Origin: Caballeronia sp. INDeC2
GTDB taxonomy: Bacteria > Pseudomonadota > Gammaproteobacteria > Burkholderiales > Burkholderiaceae
Direction: 5' to 3'
Length of the DNA stretch: 64,000 bases
Assembly (NCBI RefSeq): GCF_023631325.1
Contig: NZ_JALQDG010000003.1
Coordinates: forward strand, 248,001-312,000
Below, piece by piece: positions 1-8,853 of the stretch. Both the position numbers and the translations under genes were made by a program. Numbering within the stretch: position 1 is the stretch's first letter; the number at the start of each line of letters is the position of its first letter. The notes beneath the pieces were generated by a model that saw only the letters and a list, made by a program, of their open reading frames with translations, searched no databases and had not been told where the DNA came from.

Positions 1-2
1 TC

Positions 3-917
3 GACGGCCAGGATGATGCAGCCGATCCGCGCGTCGGCAGCGAAGCCGCGCAGAAGCTCGTCGACGATCACGTGATCGCGGTGATCGGTCACATGAACTC
101 GGGCGTGTCGATCCCGGCGTCGAAAATCTACAGCGATGCGGGCATCGCGCAGATCTCGCCGTCGACGACGAACCCCGAGTACACGAAGCAAGGTTACAAG
201 ACGACATTCCGCGTCGTGGCGACCGACACGCTGCAAGGCCCCGTGCTGGCCGGCTACGCGATGAAGACGCTGCACGCGAAGAAGGTCGTCGTGGTGGACG
301 ATGCGAGCGCCTACGGCCGGGGACTGGCCGACGAGTTCGTGAAATCGGTGCAGGCCGGCGGCGTAAAGATCGCCGCGCGCGAGGCGACGAACGAGAAAGC
401 CCGCAATTTCAAGGCGATTCTCACGAAGATCAGGCGCATCCAGCCGGACGTCGTGATGTACGGCGGCATGGACGTGACAGGCGGCCCGTTCGCCAAGGAA
501 GCGGCGGCGCTCGGTATCAAGGCGAAGATCCTGGCGGGCGACGGCGTCTGCACCGGCAAGGTGGCCGAGCTCGCCGGCGACGCCGTGCAAAACATCATCT
601 GCTCGGAGGCGGGACTCGCGCTTTCGAAGATGGACAAGGGAGCGGACTTCGAGAAGAAGTACGAAGCGCGCTTTCACACACCGGTGCAGATTTACGCGCC
701 GTTCACGTATGACGCGATGTACGTGATCGTCGATGCAATGAAGCGTGCGAACTCCATCGAAGCGCCCAAAGTGCTCGCTGCGATTGCCACGACCGACTAC
801 AACGGTCTGACGGGGCATATCGCATTCGACGACAAGGGCGATCTGAAGGCGGGGACGATCACGCTGTACGACTTCAAGGATAAGAAGAAGGACGTACTCG
901 ACGTCGTCAAGCAGTAG
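3..917 (+). CDS. livK: Branched-chain amino acid ABC transporter, periplasmic substrate-binding protein (3' part)
   Basis: The gene is cut by the left edge; the reading frame is open from base 3 to the stop, giving about 304 residues and lacking the signal peptide and the first lobe's start. The visible part is a type 1 periplasmic binding protein of the Leu/Ile/Val-BP family. It shows the AVIGHMNSG segment that contributes to amino acid binding and the usual C-terminal FDDKGDLK...ITLYDFKD ending. It should capture branched-chain amino acids in the periplasm and pass them to the LivHMGF channel encoded immediately downstream on the same strand. A hairpin separates it from livH, so binding protein may be made in excess over the membrane parts. 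Exact ligand preference cannot be read from the sequence. Confidence 0.9.
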   Translation, partial: DGQDDAADPRVGSEAAQKLVDDHVIAVIGHMNSGVSIPASKIYSDAGIAQISPSTTNPEYTKQGYKTTFRVVATDTLQGPVLAGYAMKTLHAKKVVVVDDASAYGRGLADEFVKSVQAGGVKIAAREATNEKARNFKAILTKIRRIQPDVVMYGGMDVTGGPFAKEAAALGIKAKILAGDGVCTGKVAELAGDAVQNIICSEAGLALSKMDKGADFEKKYEARFHTPVQIYAPFTYDAMYVIVDAMKRANSIEAPKVLAAIATTDYNGLTGHIAFDDKGDLKAGTITLYDFKDKKKDVLDVVKQ

Positions 918-926
918 GCAGTCTGG

Positions 927-955
927 CGGCGCCAGCTATCCGGCGGCGCCGTTTT
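927..955 (+). terminator. Hairpin with T-run between livK and livH
   Basis: CGGCGCC (927-933) pairs with GGCGCCG (945-951) and is followed by TTTT (952-955). It lies 9 bases after the livK stop. Inside an otherwise continuous operon it could act as a partial terminator or a 3' stabiliser that raises livK mRNA over livHMGF. The rest of the 213-base gap holds no gene. Confidence 0.5.
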
Positions 956-1130
956 CGTATCCGTCCGTGAAACGTTCGCAGCCTCATCCGGCGGCGGGCG
1001 GACGATCGGCGCTCAACCCTTACCGGTTTTTTAAAAAGTACGCGCAGTGCCGCTTCAGATTTCGCTTCCCACCGGTTTATCGGCCGGTGATAAAGGCGTT
1101 ATCGAATCGCACGGGGCTAAGGAGCTTTAA

Positions 1131-2081
1131 ATGGATATTTTCATCCAGCAGATCCTCAACGGTCTGGTGCTTGGCAGCGTCTACGCCATCATTGCACTGG
1201 GTTATACGATGGTGTACGGCATTCTCGGCATCATCAACTTCGCGCACGGCGACGTGCTGATGGTGGGCGCGATGGTTGCGCTCTCGGCCATCGGCGTCAT
1301 GCAGAATCACGTTCCCGGTTTGCCCGGGCCGATCATGCTGACGATCGCGCTCGTGATCGCCGCGGTCGTCTGCGCGCTCGTCGGCTACACGATCGAAAAA
1401 GTCGCGTACCGTCCGCTGCGTAAGGCACCACGTCTCGCGCCGCTGATCACCGCAATCGGCGTGTCGATCCTCTTGCAGACCATCGCGATGATGATCTGGG
1501 GCCGCAATCCGCTGGCGTTCCCGCAGCTTCTGCCGACCGATCCGATCAACGTGATCGCCGCCGACGAAACCCGTCCGGGCGCCGTGATCTCGATGACCGA
1601 AATCGTGATCATCGTCGTCGCGTTCCTCGTGATGGGCGGACTGCTGCTGCTCGTGCACAAGACCAAGCTCGGCCGCGCGATGCGCGCCATCGCCGAGAAT
1701 CCGGGCGTCGCGTCGCTGATGGGCGTGAACCCGAACTTCGTGATTTCCGCGACCTTCATGATCGGCTCGGCGTTGGCTGCCCTGGCCGGCGTGATGATCG
1801 CGTCGGAATACGGCAACGCGCACTTCTACATGGGCTTCATTCCCGGCCTGAAGGCGTTCACGGCGGCGGTGCTGGGCGGTATCGGCAACTTGGGCGGCGC
1901 GATGGTCGGCGGCGTTCTCCTCGGCCTTATCGAACAGTTGGGCGCCGGGTACATCGGCAACCTGACGGGCGGCGTCTTCGGTTCCAACTACCAGGACGTG
2001 TTCGCCTTCATCGTGCTGATCATCGTGCTCGTGTTCCGTCCGTCGGGTCTGCTCGGCGAACGGGTCGCGGACCGCGCTTAA
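1131..2081 (+). CDS. livH: Branched-chain amino acid ABC transporter permease LivH
   Basis: The 316-residue protein is very hydrophobic throughout, with about eight membrane segments, and has the LivH hallmark stretch EKVAYRPLRKAPRLAPLI near residues 84-101. It is one of the two inner-membrane subunits that form the translocation path for branched-chain amino acids. The start is chosen from the AAGGAG ribosome site at 1119-1124, seven bases before ATG. It is followed 24 bases later by livM, and order and spacing match a standard livHMGF operon. Length is normal for the family, and nothing looks damaged. Confidence 0.95.
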   Translation: MDIFIQQILNGLVLGSVYAIIALGYTMVYGILGIINFAHGDVLMVGAMVALSAIGVMQNHVPGLPGPIMLTIALVIAAVVCALVGYTIEKVAYRPLRKAPRLAPLITAIGVSILLQTIAMMIWGRNPLAFPQLLPTDPINVIAADETRPGAVISMTEIVIIVVAFLVMGGLLLLVHKTKLGRAMRAIAENPGVASLMGVNPNFVISATFMIGSALAALAGVMIASEYGNAHFYMGFIPGLKAFTAAVLGGIGNLGGAMVGGVLLGLIEQLGAGYIGNLTGGVFGSNYQDVFAFIVLIIVLVFRPSGLLGERVADRA

Positions 2082-2105
2082 AGACCGTGTGAGGAGCTCA
2101 GAAAA

Positions 2106-3275
2106 ATGACTTCGATTCAACCTATCGAGCCGTCCACGACGCTCATCCCCGAAAAGAACATGACGAAGACGCTGGTCGTCGGCGTCATCACCGCCATCTT
2201 CGTCATCGCAGCACCGATGGTCATCGGCGCGGCAGGCGGCAACTACTGGGTCCGCGTGCTCGACTTCGCGATGCTCTACGTGATGCTCGCGCTGGGTCTC
2301 AACGTGGTGGTCGGCTTCGCCGGCCTGCTCGACTTGGGCTACATCGCGTTCTACGCGGTGGGCGCTTACGTCGCGGCATTGCTGTCGTCGCCGCAACTGA
2401 CGACGCAATTCGAATGGATCGCGCATCTCGCGCCCGGCGGATTGCACGTGCCGTTCCTCATCATCGTGCCGGTCGCGATGGCGCTCGCGGCCACCTTCGG
2501 CGTGCTGCTCGGCGCACCGACGCTGCGTCTGCGCGGCGACTACCTCGCGATCGTGACCTTGGGCTTCGGGGAAATCGTCCGGATTTTCATGAACAACCTC
2601 GACCGGCCGATCAACATCACGAACGGTCCGAAGGGCATCACGGGCATCGATCCGGTGACGGTGGCGGGCTTCAACCTGTCGCAGACGCATGAGTTCTTCG
2701 GCATGAAGTTCCCGTCCGTGTACATGTACTACTACCTGTTCGTGCTGTGCGCGCTCTTCGTGATCTGGGTGTGTACGCGTCTGCAGCACTCGCGCATCGG
2801 CCGCGCGTGGGCCGCGATCCGCGAAGATGAAATCGCCGCGAAGGCGATGGGCATCAACACCCGTAACGTGAAGCTGCTCGCGTTTGCGATGGGCGCGTCG
2901 TTCGGCGGTCTGTCGGGCGCGATGTTCGGCGCGTTCCAGGGCTTCGTGTCGCCGGAATCGTTCACGTTCTGGGAATCGATCGTCGTGCTGGCGTGCGTGG
3001 TGCTTGGCGGCATGGGCCACATTCCCGGCGTGATTCTCGGCGCGGTGCTGCTCGCCGTGTTTCCCGAATTTCTGCGCTCGACGATGGGCCCGCTGCAAAA
3101 CGCCATCTTCGGTCACCAGATCGTCGATACCGAAGTCATCCGTCAGTTGCTGTACGGTCTGGCGATGGTGCTGATCATGCTGTATCGCTCGGAAGGCCTG
3201 TGGCCCGCCGCGAAACACGAAGACAAGATCGCGAAGATCGCGAAGCGCGGCGGCAAGAAGCCGGTGCGCGCATAA
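2106..3275 (+). CDS. livM: Branched-chain amino acid ABC transporter permease LivM
   Basis: The 389-residue permease is the second channel subunit of the importer. It starts with a short polar N-terminus (residues 1-18), then a run of membrane segments. Family motifs visible are LGLNVVVGFAGLLDLGYIAFYAVGAY-type sequence around residues 63-85 and the cytoplasmic loop SRIGRAWAAIREDEIAAKAMGI around 229-250 that contacts the ATPases. It ends in a lysine-rich cytoplasmic tail. A GAGGAG ribosome site lies just before the ATG. livG follows after 16 bases, consistent with a single transcript. Confidence 0.95.
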   Translation: MTSIQPIEPSTTLIPEKNMTKTLVVGVITAIFVIAAPMVIGAAGGNYWVRVLDFAMLYVMLALGLNVVVGFAGLLDLGYIAFYAVGAYVAALLSSPQLTTQFEWIAHLAPGGLHVPFLIIVPVAMALAATFGVLLGAPTLRLRGDYLAIVTLGFGEIVRIFMNNLDRPINITNGPKGITGIDPVTVAGFNLSQTHEFFGMKFPSVYMYYYLFVLCALFVIWVCTRLQHSRIGRAWAAIREDEIAAKAMGINTRNVKLLAFAMGASFGGLSGAMFGAFQGFVSPESFTFWESIVVLACVVLGGMGHIPGVILGAVLLAVFPEFLRSTMGPLQNAIFGHQIVDTEVIRQLLYGLAMVLIMLYRSEGLWPAAKHEDKIAKIAKRGGKKPVRA

Positions 3276-3291
3276 GGCGGAGATTCAGAAC

Positions 3292-4068
3292 ATGAGCGAA
3301 AAGCAAACACGACTTTCCGTCAAGGGCGTCAACAAGCGCTTCGGCGGCTTGCAGGCTTTGTCGGATGTGGGCCTTCAGATCGAAGAAGGCACGATCTACG
3401 GTCTGATCGGCCCGAACGGCGCGGGCAAGACGACGTTCTTCAACGTCATCACCGGTCTCTACACGCCGGACTCGGGCGAGTTCAAGCTCGACGGCCAGGC
3501 TTATACGCCCACTGCCGTGTATCAGGTGGCGAAGGCGGGCATCGCGCGCACGTTCCAGAACATTCGTCTCTTCGGCGGCATGACGGCGCTGGAAAACGTG
3601 ATGGTCGGACGGCACGTGCGCACGAAGCACGGACTCATCGGCGCGGTGTTCCAGACGCCCGCCGAGCGCCGTGAAGAGCGCGAGATCAAGGAGCGCGCGC
3701 TCGAACTACTCGAATACGTCGGCGTGCTGCAATACGCAGATTACACGTCGCGCAATCTGTCGTACGGTCACCAGCGTCGTCTGGAGATCGCGCGCGCATT
3801 GGCTACAGACCCGAAGCTGCTCGCGCTCGACGAACCCGCCGCCGGCATGAATGCGACGGAGAAGGTCGAACTCACGCGTCTGCTCGACAAGATCCGCTCG
3901 GACGGCAAGACGATTCTGTTGATCGAACACGACGTGAAACTCGTGATGGGATTGTGCAACCGCATGACGGTGCTCGATTACGGCAAGGTGATCGCCGAAG
4001 GTCTGCCGCAGGACGTGCAGAAGGACCCGAAGGTGATCGAGGCTTATCTGGGTGCGGGGGTGCACTAA
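3292..4068 (+). CDS. livG: Branched-chain amino acid ABC transporter ATPase LivG
   Basis: This 258-residue ABC ATPase powers import together with LivF. Walker A is GPNGAGKTT at residues 40-48. The signature segment is LSYGHQRRLEIARAL from about residue 156, the YGHQ form typical of LivG rather than the canonical LSGGQ. Walker B is LLALDEPAAGMN from about 176, and the switch histidine is in IEHDVK near 210. A GGCGGAG ribosome site precedes the ATG. The stop codon abuts the livF start directly (TAAATG), so the two ATPases are probably translationally coupled and made in equal amounts. Confidence 0.95.
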   Translation: MSEKQTRLSVKGVNKRFGGLQALSDVGLQIEEGTIYGLIGPNGAGKTTFFNVITGLYTPDSGEFKLDGQAYTPTAVYQVAKAGIARTFQNIRLFGGMTALENVMVGRHVRTKHGLIGAVFQTPAERREEREIKERALELLEYVGVLQYADYTSRNLSYGHQRRLEIARALATDPKLLALDEPAAGMNATEKVELTRLLDKIRSDGKTILLIEHDVKLVMGLCNRMTVLDYGKVIAEGLPQDVQKDPKVIEAYLGAGVH

Positions 4069-4791
4069 ATGGCGACCACAAGCGCAATGTTGAAGGTCAA
4101 GGGTTTGCAGGTGAACTACGGCGGCATCCAGGCGGTGAAGGGTGTCGATCTGGAAGTCGGGCAGGGCGAACTGGTCACGCTCATCGGCGCGAACGGCGCG
4201 GGCAAGACCACGACGATGAAGGCCATCACGGGTCTCAAGCCTTACTCGGGCGGCGATATCGAGTACATGGGCCAGTCGATCAAGGGCGTGCCGACGCACG
4301 AGCTGCTCAAGCGCGGCCTCGCGATGGTGCCGGAAGGCCGCGGCATCTTCGCGCGCATGTCGATTCTCGAAAACATGCAGATGGGCGCGTATCTGCGCAA
4401 CGATTCCGACGGCATTCAGAAGGACACCGAGCGCATGTTCGGCTTCTTTCCGCGTCTGAAGGAACGCGCGTCGCAGTATGCGGGCACGTTGTCGGGCGGC
4501 GAACAGCAGATGCTCGCGATGGCGCGTGCGCTGCTCTCGCGGCCGAAGCTGCTGTTGCTCGACGAACCGTCGATGGGTCTGTCGCCGATCATGGTCGAGA
4601 AGATCTTCGAAGTGGTGCGCGAGATTTCGAAGGAAGGTCTGACGGTGCTGCTCGTGGAGCAGAACGCGCGTCTTGCGTTGCAGGCGGCGAATCGCGGCTA
4701 CGTGATGGATTCGGGCACGGTGACGATGTCCGGCGACGCCAAGGTCATGCTCGACGATCCGAAGGTTCGCGCGGCTTATCTGGGCGAGTAA
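4069..4791 (+). CDS. livF: Branched-chain amino acid ABC transporter ATPase LivF
   Basis: The second ATPase of the importer has 240 residues, standard for LivF. Walker A is GANGAGKTT (residues 40-48), signature LSGGEQQM (from 141), Walker B LLLLDEPSMGLSP (from about 162), with the characteristic VPEGRGIF segment near residue 87. It should form a heterodimer with LivG on the cytoplasmic face of LivHM. It begins on the base after the livG stop with no spacer of its own, so it likely relies on the preceding ribosome. It is the last gene of the operon; a strong hairpin follows 19 bases downstream. Confidence 0.95.
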   Translation: MATTSAMLKVKGLQVNYGGIQAVKGVDLEVGQGELVTLIGANGAGKTTTMKAITGLKPYSGGDIEYMGQSIKGVPTHELLKRGLAMVPEGRGIFARMSILENMQMGAYLRNDSDGIQKDTERMFGFFPRLKERASQYAGTLSGGEQQMLAMARALLSRPKLLLLDEPSMGLSPIMVEKIFEVVREISKEGLTVLLVEQNARLALQAANRGYVMDSGTVTMSGDAKVMLDDPKVRAAYLGE

Positions 4792-4810
4792 GCGTTTTTT
4801 GCTGTAGATG

Positions 4811-4842
4811 AAAAGGCCGGCTCTCGCAGCCGGCCTTTTCTT
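4811..4842. terminator. Bidirectional rho-independent terminator between livF and the GNAT gene
   Basis: A perfect 12-bp stem (4811-4822 with 4828-4839) encloses a five-base loop CTCGC. It starts with AAAA and ends with TTTT, so it can terminate the livF transcript rightward and the argD-GNAT transcript leftward. The GNAT stop codon begins at the very edge of the stem. Confidence 0.9.
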
Positions 4843-5263
4843 ATAGCCGCTTGCCGAGGCTCACGACTTCATCCATGCGATAACCAAGCTTTTCATAGAA
4901 CCCGCGCAACTCCGTTTTCACCGACAGAATTTGCAGATTCACCTTCGGACAGCCGAGCTTCGTCAACGCGGCTTCCGCGTGCTTCATCAACGCGCTGCCA
5001 TAGCCGCGCCCACGAAGCGATGGCGCGACGGCCAGCGAATACACCCAGCCGCGATGACCGTCATAACCGGCCATCACCGTGCCGATCACTTCGCCATCGA
5101 GCGCGCCGACGAAGAACAGTTCCGGCTGCGTCTTCATCTTGTTCACGATCGACAAGGCGGGATCGCGCTGCGGCCGCGATGCATCCGCGTACTCCGGAAA
5201 CACAGCGCGCCACAGGGCGATCACGGCATCGCGATCGGCTGCATCGAACGTACGGATGATCAC
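4841..5263 (-). CDS. ypeA: GNAT-family acetyltransferase, YpeA-like
   Basis: The 140-residue protein is a single GNAT domain. The acetyl-CoA binding motif RGRGYGSAL lies at residues 84-92, preceded by the beta-strand segment VYSLAVAPS and followed by the family ending RGFYEKLGY. It matches the YpeA type of small acetyltransferase, whose natural acceptor is not firmly known. Its ATG overlaps the argD stop by four bases (ATGA), so it is translated from the argD message, which suggests co-expression but not necessarily a shared pathway. The substrate cannot be inferred from sequence. Confidence 0.85.
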   Translation of the reverse strand: MIIRTFDAADRDAVIALWRAVFPEYADASRPQRDPALSIVNKMKTQPELFFVGALDGEVIGTVMAGYDGHRGWVYSLAVAPSLRGRGYGSALMKHAEAALTKLGCPKVNLQILSVKTELRGFYEKLGYRMDEVVSLGKRL

Positions 5264-6444
5264 AGCGAATCGAGCACCGAACGCAGCATCGTCATCATCT
5301 GGTCGATCTCGTCCTTCGTCACGTTGAGCGCGGGCATGAAGCGCAGCAGGTTCGGACGCGCGGCATTGAGCAAGAGGCCGTCGGGCTGCATCAGACGCGC
5401 CTTCTCGACGATCTGCGGACCCTTGTCGCTGTCGAGCAGCAACGCGCGCAGGAGGCCTTCGCCGCGCTCGCCCTTGAAGCCGCGCTCGTCCGACAGCTTC
5501 AGCAGTTCCTGCCGCAGATACGCGCCTTTCTCGCGCACGCCTTCAAGGAAGCCTGGAGCTACGAGTTGCGAGATCACCGAGTAACCGGCTGCCGTCATCA
5601 GCGGATTGCCGTTGTAGGTGCCGCCCTGGTCGCCCGCATCGAAGCACGCGACGTCGGCCTTCGACAGCAGCGCCGCGAGCGGCACGCCGCCGCCGATGCC
5701 CTTGCCGAGCGTCATGATGTCCGGCTCGATGCCCGACAGCTCGTACGCGAACAACGTCCCCGCGCGGCCGCAGCCGCTTTGCACTTCATCGACGATCAGG
5801 AGGATGTCGTGCTTCTTCGTCAGCTCGCGCAGTTGCTGCATGAACTCGCGCGTCGCGGGAATCACGCCGCCTTCGCCCTGGATCGGCTCGAGCATCACAC
5901 CGACGGTCTTCTCGGTGATGAGCTTTTCGACCGAAGCGATGTCGTTCAGATCGGCCTTCGGGAAGCCCGGCACCTGCGGCGCGTAGATCGTGTCCCAGCC
6001 GGCCTTCCCGCTCGCGGACATCGTCGCGATCGTGCGGCCGTGGAAGCTGTGATCGAACGTGATGATCTCGTACGCGCCGTTCTTGAACTTCTTGCCCCAC
6101 TTGCGCGCGAGCTTGATCGCGCCTTCGTTCGCTTCGGCGCCGCTGTTGGCGAAAAACACTTTGTCGAAACAGCTGTTCGCGGTGAGCAGGCCCGCGAGCT
6201 GCGCCATCGGCGCGTTGTAGAACGCCGGCGACGGATTGATCAGCGTGCGCGCCTGCTTTTCCATCGCCTCGATCATGCCCTCGTTGCAGTGGCCGAGCGA
6301 GTTGACGGCCCAGCCCTGGATGAAGTCGAGATAGCGTTTGCCCGTGTTGTCGTAGAGCCATGAACCTTTGCCGTGCGTGAACACGATCTCGGGACGGTTC
6401 GTGATGTACATCAGCGAATCGACGGGGTACTCATTGAAATTCAT
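5260..6444 (-). CDS. argD: Acetylornithine aminotransferase (class III PLP transaminase)
   Basis: The enzyme converts N-acetylglutamate semialdehyde and glutamate to N-acetylornithine in arginine biosynthesis; many ArgD proteins also serve lysine synthesis. From the chosen ATG it has 394 residues. [15 protein letters not shown] at about 101-115 is the PLP-phosphate region, D219 in IVDEVQSG contacts the ring nitrogen, and K248 in TLGKGIGGG is the Schiff-base lysine. An upstream in-frame ATG would add 20 residues running through a terminator hairpin, so the shorter form MNFNEYP is preferred and matches family length. A GNAT gene overlaps its 3' end. The 277-base upstream gap holds a possible arginine-codon leader and a terminator. 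Confidence 0.9.
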   Translation of the reverse strand: MNFNEYPVDSLMYITNRPEIVFTHGKGSWLYDNTGKRYLDFIQGWAVNSLGHCNEGMIEAMEKQARTLINPSPAFYNAPMAQLAGLLTANSCFDKVFFANSGAEANEGAIKLARKWGKKFKNGAYEIITFDHSFHGRTIATMSASGKAGWDTIYAPQVPGFPKADLNDIASVEKLITEKTVGVMLEPIQGEGGVIPATREFMQQLRELTKKHDILLIVDEVQSGCGRAGTLFAYELSGIEPDIMTLGKGIGGGVPLAALLSKADVACFDAGDQGGTYNGNPLMTAAGYSVISQLVAPGFLEGVREKGAYLRQELLKLSDERGFKGERGEGLLRALLLDSDKGPQIVEKARLMQPDGLLLNAARPNLLRFMPALNVTKDEIDQMMTMLRSVLDSL

Positions 6445-6495
6445 GACAGCGGGCTCCACGAAGGCTAGTGCGAGAGAAAGAAGAAAACGATCCGG

Positions 6496-6526
6496 AAAAA
6501 ACAAAAGCCACGGATTTCCGTGGCTT
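6496..6526 (-). terminator. Intrinsic terminator upstream of argD (possible attenuator)
   Basis: Read on the minus strand, AAGCCACGGA pairs with TCCGTGGCTT (6517-6526 with 6505-6514) around a two-base AA spacer, and is followed by TT, G and a six-T run (6496-6501). It lies about 50 bases before the argD ATG on the same strand, so argD transcripts begun further upstream must read through it. It may be an attenuator or simply the end of the reductase transcript. Confidence 0.65.
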
Positions 6527-6590
6527 CATTTTCGTACGCTTCGAACAAACCGAACCGTGAGCGCAAATGCATGACGAGCCAGCGGCATCC

Positions 6591-6641
6591 CTAGGGAAGC
6601 GGCGAGCGGCGACGTCGAAGTGCGTTCAGGATTTTGATCAT
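6591..6641 (-). CDS. Possible 16-residue arginine-rich leader peptide for argD
   Basis: A short frame encodes MIKILNALRRRRSPLP with four consecutive arginine codons (CGA CGT CGC CGC) and stops 65 bases before the terminator hairpin upstream of argD. That is the layout of a ribosome-mediated attenuation leader for an arginine biosynthesis gene. Against it: no clear ribosome site precedes the ATG, and arginine-rich frames arise readily by chance in DNA this GC-rich. No competing antiterminator pairing was worked out. Treat it as a hypothesis. Confidence 0.25.
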   Translation of the reverse strand: MIKILNALRRRRSPLP

Positions 6642-6679
6642 TCGCGAAGGATACGTTAAGGGGTTGCCGCCTGTAAACC

Positions 6680-6708
6680 GTGCACGCGGATTTTTTGTCC
6701 GCGTGCGG
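6680..6708 (-). terminator. Hairpin downstream of the ferredoxin reductase gene
   Basis: GCACGCGGA and TCCGCGTGC pair around a TTTTTTG loop just after the stop of the reductase gene. On the minus strand the stem is not followed by a T-run, so it is more likely a weak or rho-assisted 3' end than a strong intrinsic terminator. Confidence 0.4.
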
Positions 6709-6721
6709 ACTACGTGCGACA

Positions 6722-7753
6722 TCACACGGGATGCGCCAGATCCGCCGCGCTCGTGAACGAATCCGCGTAGAACTCGTCCTCCGGCAAGCGATGATGCTGC
6801 GTGAAATCGCGCTGGGCGGATTCCACCATCACGGGCGCGCCGCACGCATACACCTGATAGCTGCTCAAGTCTGGCAGATCTTCGATGACAGCGCGATGAA
6901 CGAAGCCCGTGCGGCCCGTCCAGTTGTCGGCTGCGTCGGGTTCGGAGAGTACCGGCACGAACGCGAAGTTCGGGATGTCCTTCGCCCATTGCGCAGCGAG
7001 ATCCATCATGTAGAGGTCTTTCTTGCGGCGGCCGCCCCAATAGAGCGTCATCGGGCGATTCAGGTTCTTGAACACCGCATGCTCGATGATCGCCTTGATC
7101 GGCGCGAAACCCGTGCCCGAGGCCAGCAGCACGATAGGTTTCTCGGACTCGTCGCGCAGGAAGAAGGTGCCGAGCGGGCCTTCGAAGCGCAGGATATCGC
7201 GCTCTTTCATCGCGCCGAATACGTGATCCGTGAACGTGCCGCCCGGCATGTGGCGGATGTGCAGCTCGAGCGGGCCTTCGTGATGCGGCGGGCTCGCCAT
7301 CGAATAGCTGCGGCGCTTGCCGTCCTTCAGAATGAATTCGATGTACTGCCCCGCGTAATACTGCAGACGCTCGTTGGCGGGCAGTTGCAGCTTCAGTTCG
7401 ATGACGTCGTCGGCCTTGCGTTCGAGCGCGTTCACGCGGCACGGCAGCTTTTTCACCTGCACGTCGCCGACGCCCGCGACTTCGCGCACGTCGATTTCGA
7501 GGTCGGTCTGCGCGGTCGCGCAGCAGAAGAGGGCCATGCCGCGGGTCTTTTCGTCGTTCGACAATGCCGATGACGAATGCGGCGCCTGTTCGACTTCACC
7601 GCTCACGACGGCGCCCTTGCACGAACCGCACGCGCCGTTCTTGCAGCCGTACGGCAGGCCGATGCCCTGACGCAGCGCGGCGGTGAGCACCGGTTCGTCG
7701 GGTTCTACTTGAAACTGCCGGCCGCTTTGCCGGAGCGTTACGTTGAAAGCCAT
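6722..7753 (-). CDS. 2Fe-2S ferredoxin/FAD/NAD(P)H oxidoreductase (glucoseen-reductase-like)
   Basis: The 343-residue electron-transfer flavoprotein has three parts. An N-terminal plant-type ferredoxin domain has cysteines at 37, 42 and 45 (YGCKNGACGSC) and a fourth at 77 or 78. An FAD domain follows with the RRSYSMAS motif near residue 150, then an NAD(P)H domain with SGTGFAPIKA. This layout is shared by CDP-6-deoxy-glucoseen reductases and by oxygenase reductases. No sugar or oxygenase partner lies nearby, so the electron acceptor is unknown. ATG at MAFNVTL is chosen because the ferredoxin fold begins there. It diverges from the epimerase-like gene with an 86-base gap. Confidence 0.8.
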   Translation of the reverse strand: MAFNVTLRQSGRQFQVEPDEPVLTAALRQGIGLPYGCKNGACGSCKGAVVSGEVEQAPHSSSALSNDEKTRGMALFCCATAQTDLEIDVREVAGVGDVQVKKLPCRVNALERKADDVIELKLQLPANERLQYYAGQYIEFILKDGKRRSYSMASPPHHEGPLELHIRHMPGGTFTDHVFGAMKERDILRFEGPLGTFFLRDESEKPIVLLASGTGFAPIKAIIEHAVFKNLNRPMTLYWGGRRKKDLYMMDLAAQWAKDIPNFAFVPVLSEPDAADNWTGRTGFVHRAVIEDLPDLSSYQVYACGAPVMVESAQRDFTQHHRLPEDEFYADSFTSAADLAHPV

Positions 7754-7839
7754 AGATCGATTTCTGCGATGTGTGGAGTTGTCTCGTTGGTCTTGTTCGA
7801 CGCCGCACGCGGGTTTCAAGCGACGGATAGAATGCCCGG

Positions 7840-8853
7840 ATGATCGCCACTCGAAACCTTCGCCGCGCGCGTGTCCTGATCGTCGGGTGCGGCGATGTCG
7901 GCATGCGCGTGCTGCCGCTTCTGCATGCGCGCGCTAACGCGCCCCGCGTCGTCGCGCTCACGCATCATCCCGAGCGCGCCGGCGAACTGCGCGCGGCCGG
8001 CGCGACGCCGATTTCCGGCGACCTCGATCTGCGCCGCAGCCTCGGACGGCTCGCGGGCCTCGCGCGCAATGTGCTGCATCTCGCGCCGCCGCAGCGTGAC
8101 GGCGATTCGGACCGCCGCACCCGCGCACTGATTGCCGCGTTGCGCCGCCCGCGCCGCTCGGTGGCGCGCGATGCGAAGACTCACTGGCTGCATCCGGATC
8201 GAGCCGGAAAAACGGCTTTCATTGTACCCGACGGCCTTCGCGCGGCCACCACGCGCCGGACCGGACCGCGCACGCGGTTCGTCTACGCGAGCACGACCGG
8301 CGTCTATGGCGATTGCGCCGGCGCGTGGATCGACGAAACCCGTCCCGCCCGGCCGGAGAACGAGCGCGCGCGGCGGCGCGTGTCGGCGGAGCGGCAGTTG
8401 CGCGCGGCGGGCGTGGAAAGCGGGTGGCGCGTGTCGATCGTGCGGATTCCGGGCATTTACGCGGCCAATCGCCTGCCGGTGGCGCGCATCGAAAAGGGCA
8501 TGCCCGCGCTCATCGAATCCGACGACGTCTACACGAATCACATCCACGCCGACGACCTCGCCGCGATCCTCGTGCGCGCGCTTGCGCGCGGGCGGCCGCA
8601 GCGCGTCATCAACGCCTCGGACGACACGGACTTGCGCATGGCCGATTACTTCGACCGCGTAGCGGATGCATACGGCTTGCCGCGTGTGCCACGCATTTCC
8701 CGGCGCGAAGCCCAAGCGCGTCTCGAACCGATGACGCTCTCGTTCATGCGCGAATCGCGGCGGCTGTCCAACGCGCGTTTGAAGCGCGAACTGGGCTACG
8801 TGCTACGCCATCCGACAGTCGACGATTTCCTGAATGCCGCGACGCGGCGCTAG
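7840..8853 (+). CDS. NAD(P)-dependent epimerase/dehydratase-family (SDR) protein
   Basis: The 337-residue protein has an N-terminal Rossmann fold with the dinucleotide motif VLIVGCGDVGMRVL at residues 12-25 and an extended-SDR active-site-like segment YASTTGVYGD near 148-157. It resembles the YeeZ type of NAD-dependent epimerase-like proteins, for which substrates are poorly known. Residues about 95-145 are unusually arginine-rich and look like a lineage-specific insertion. It diverges from the ferredoxin reductase and its last four bases overlap the 3' end of a small membrane-protein gene on the other strand. No pathway neighbour points to a substrate. Confidence 0.7.
   Translation: MIATRNLRRARVLIVGCGDVGMRVLPLLHARANAPRVVALTHHPERAGELRAAGATPISGDLDLRRSLGRLAGLARNVLHLAPPQRDGDSDRRTRALIAALRRPRRSVARDAKTHWLHPDRAGKTAFIVPDGLRAATTRRTGPRTRFVYASTTGVYGDCAGAWIDETRPARPENERARRRVSAERQLRAAGVESGWRVSIVRIPGIYAANRLPVARIEKGMPALIESDDVYTNHIHADDLAAILVRALARGRPQRVINASDDTDLRMADYFDRVADAYGLPRVPRISRREAQARLEPMTLSFMRESRRLSNARLKRELGYVLRHPTVDDFLNAATRR

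Noticed and set aside
1077..3218. A 713-residue open frame opposite livH and livM, rich in His, Arg and Asp.
   Set aside because: It is the antisense shadow of two well-supported permease genes; composition is that of reversed GC-rich coding DNA and no motif is seen.
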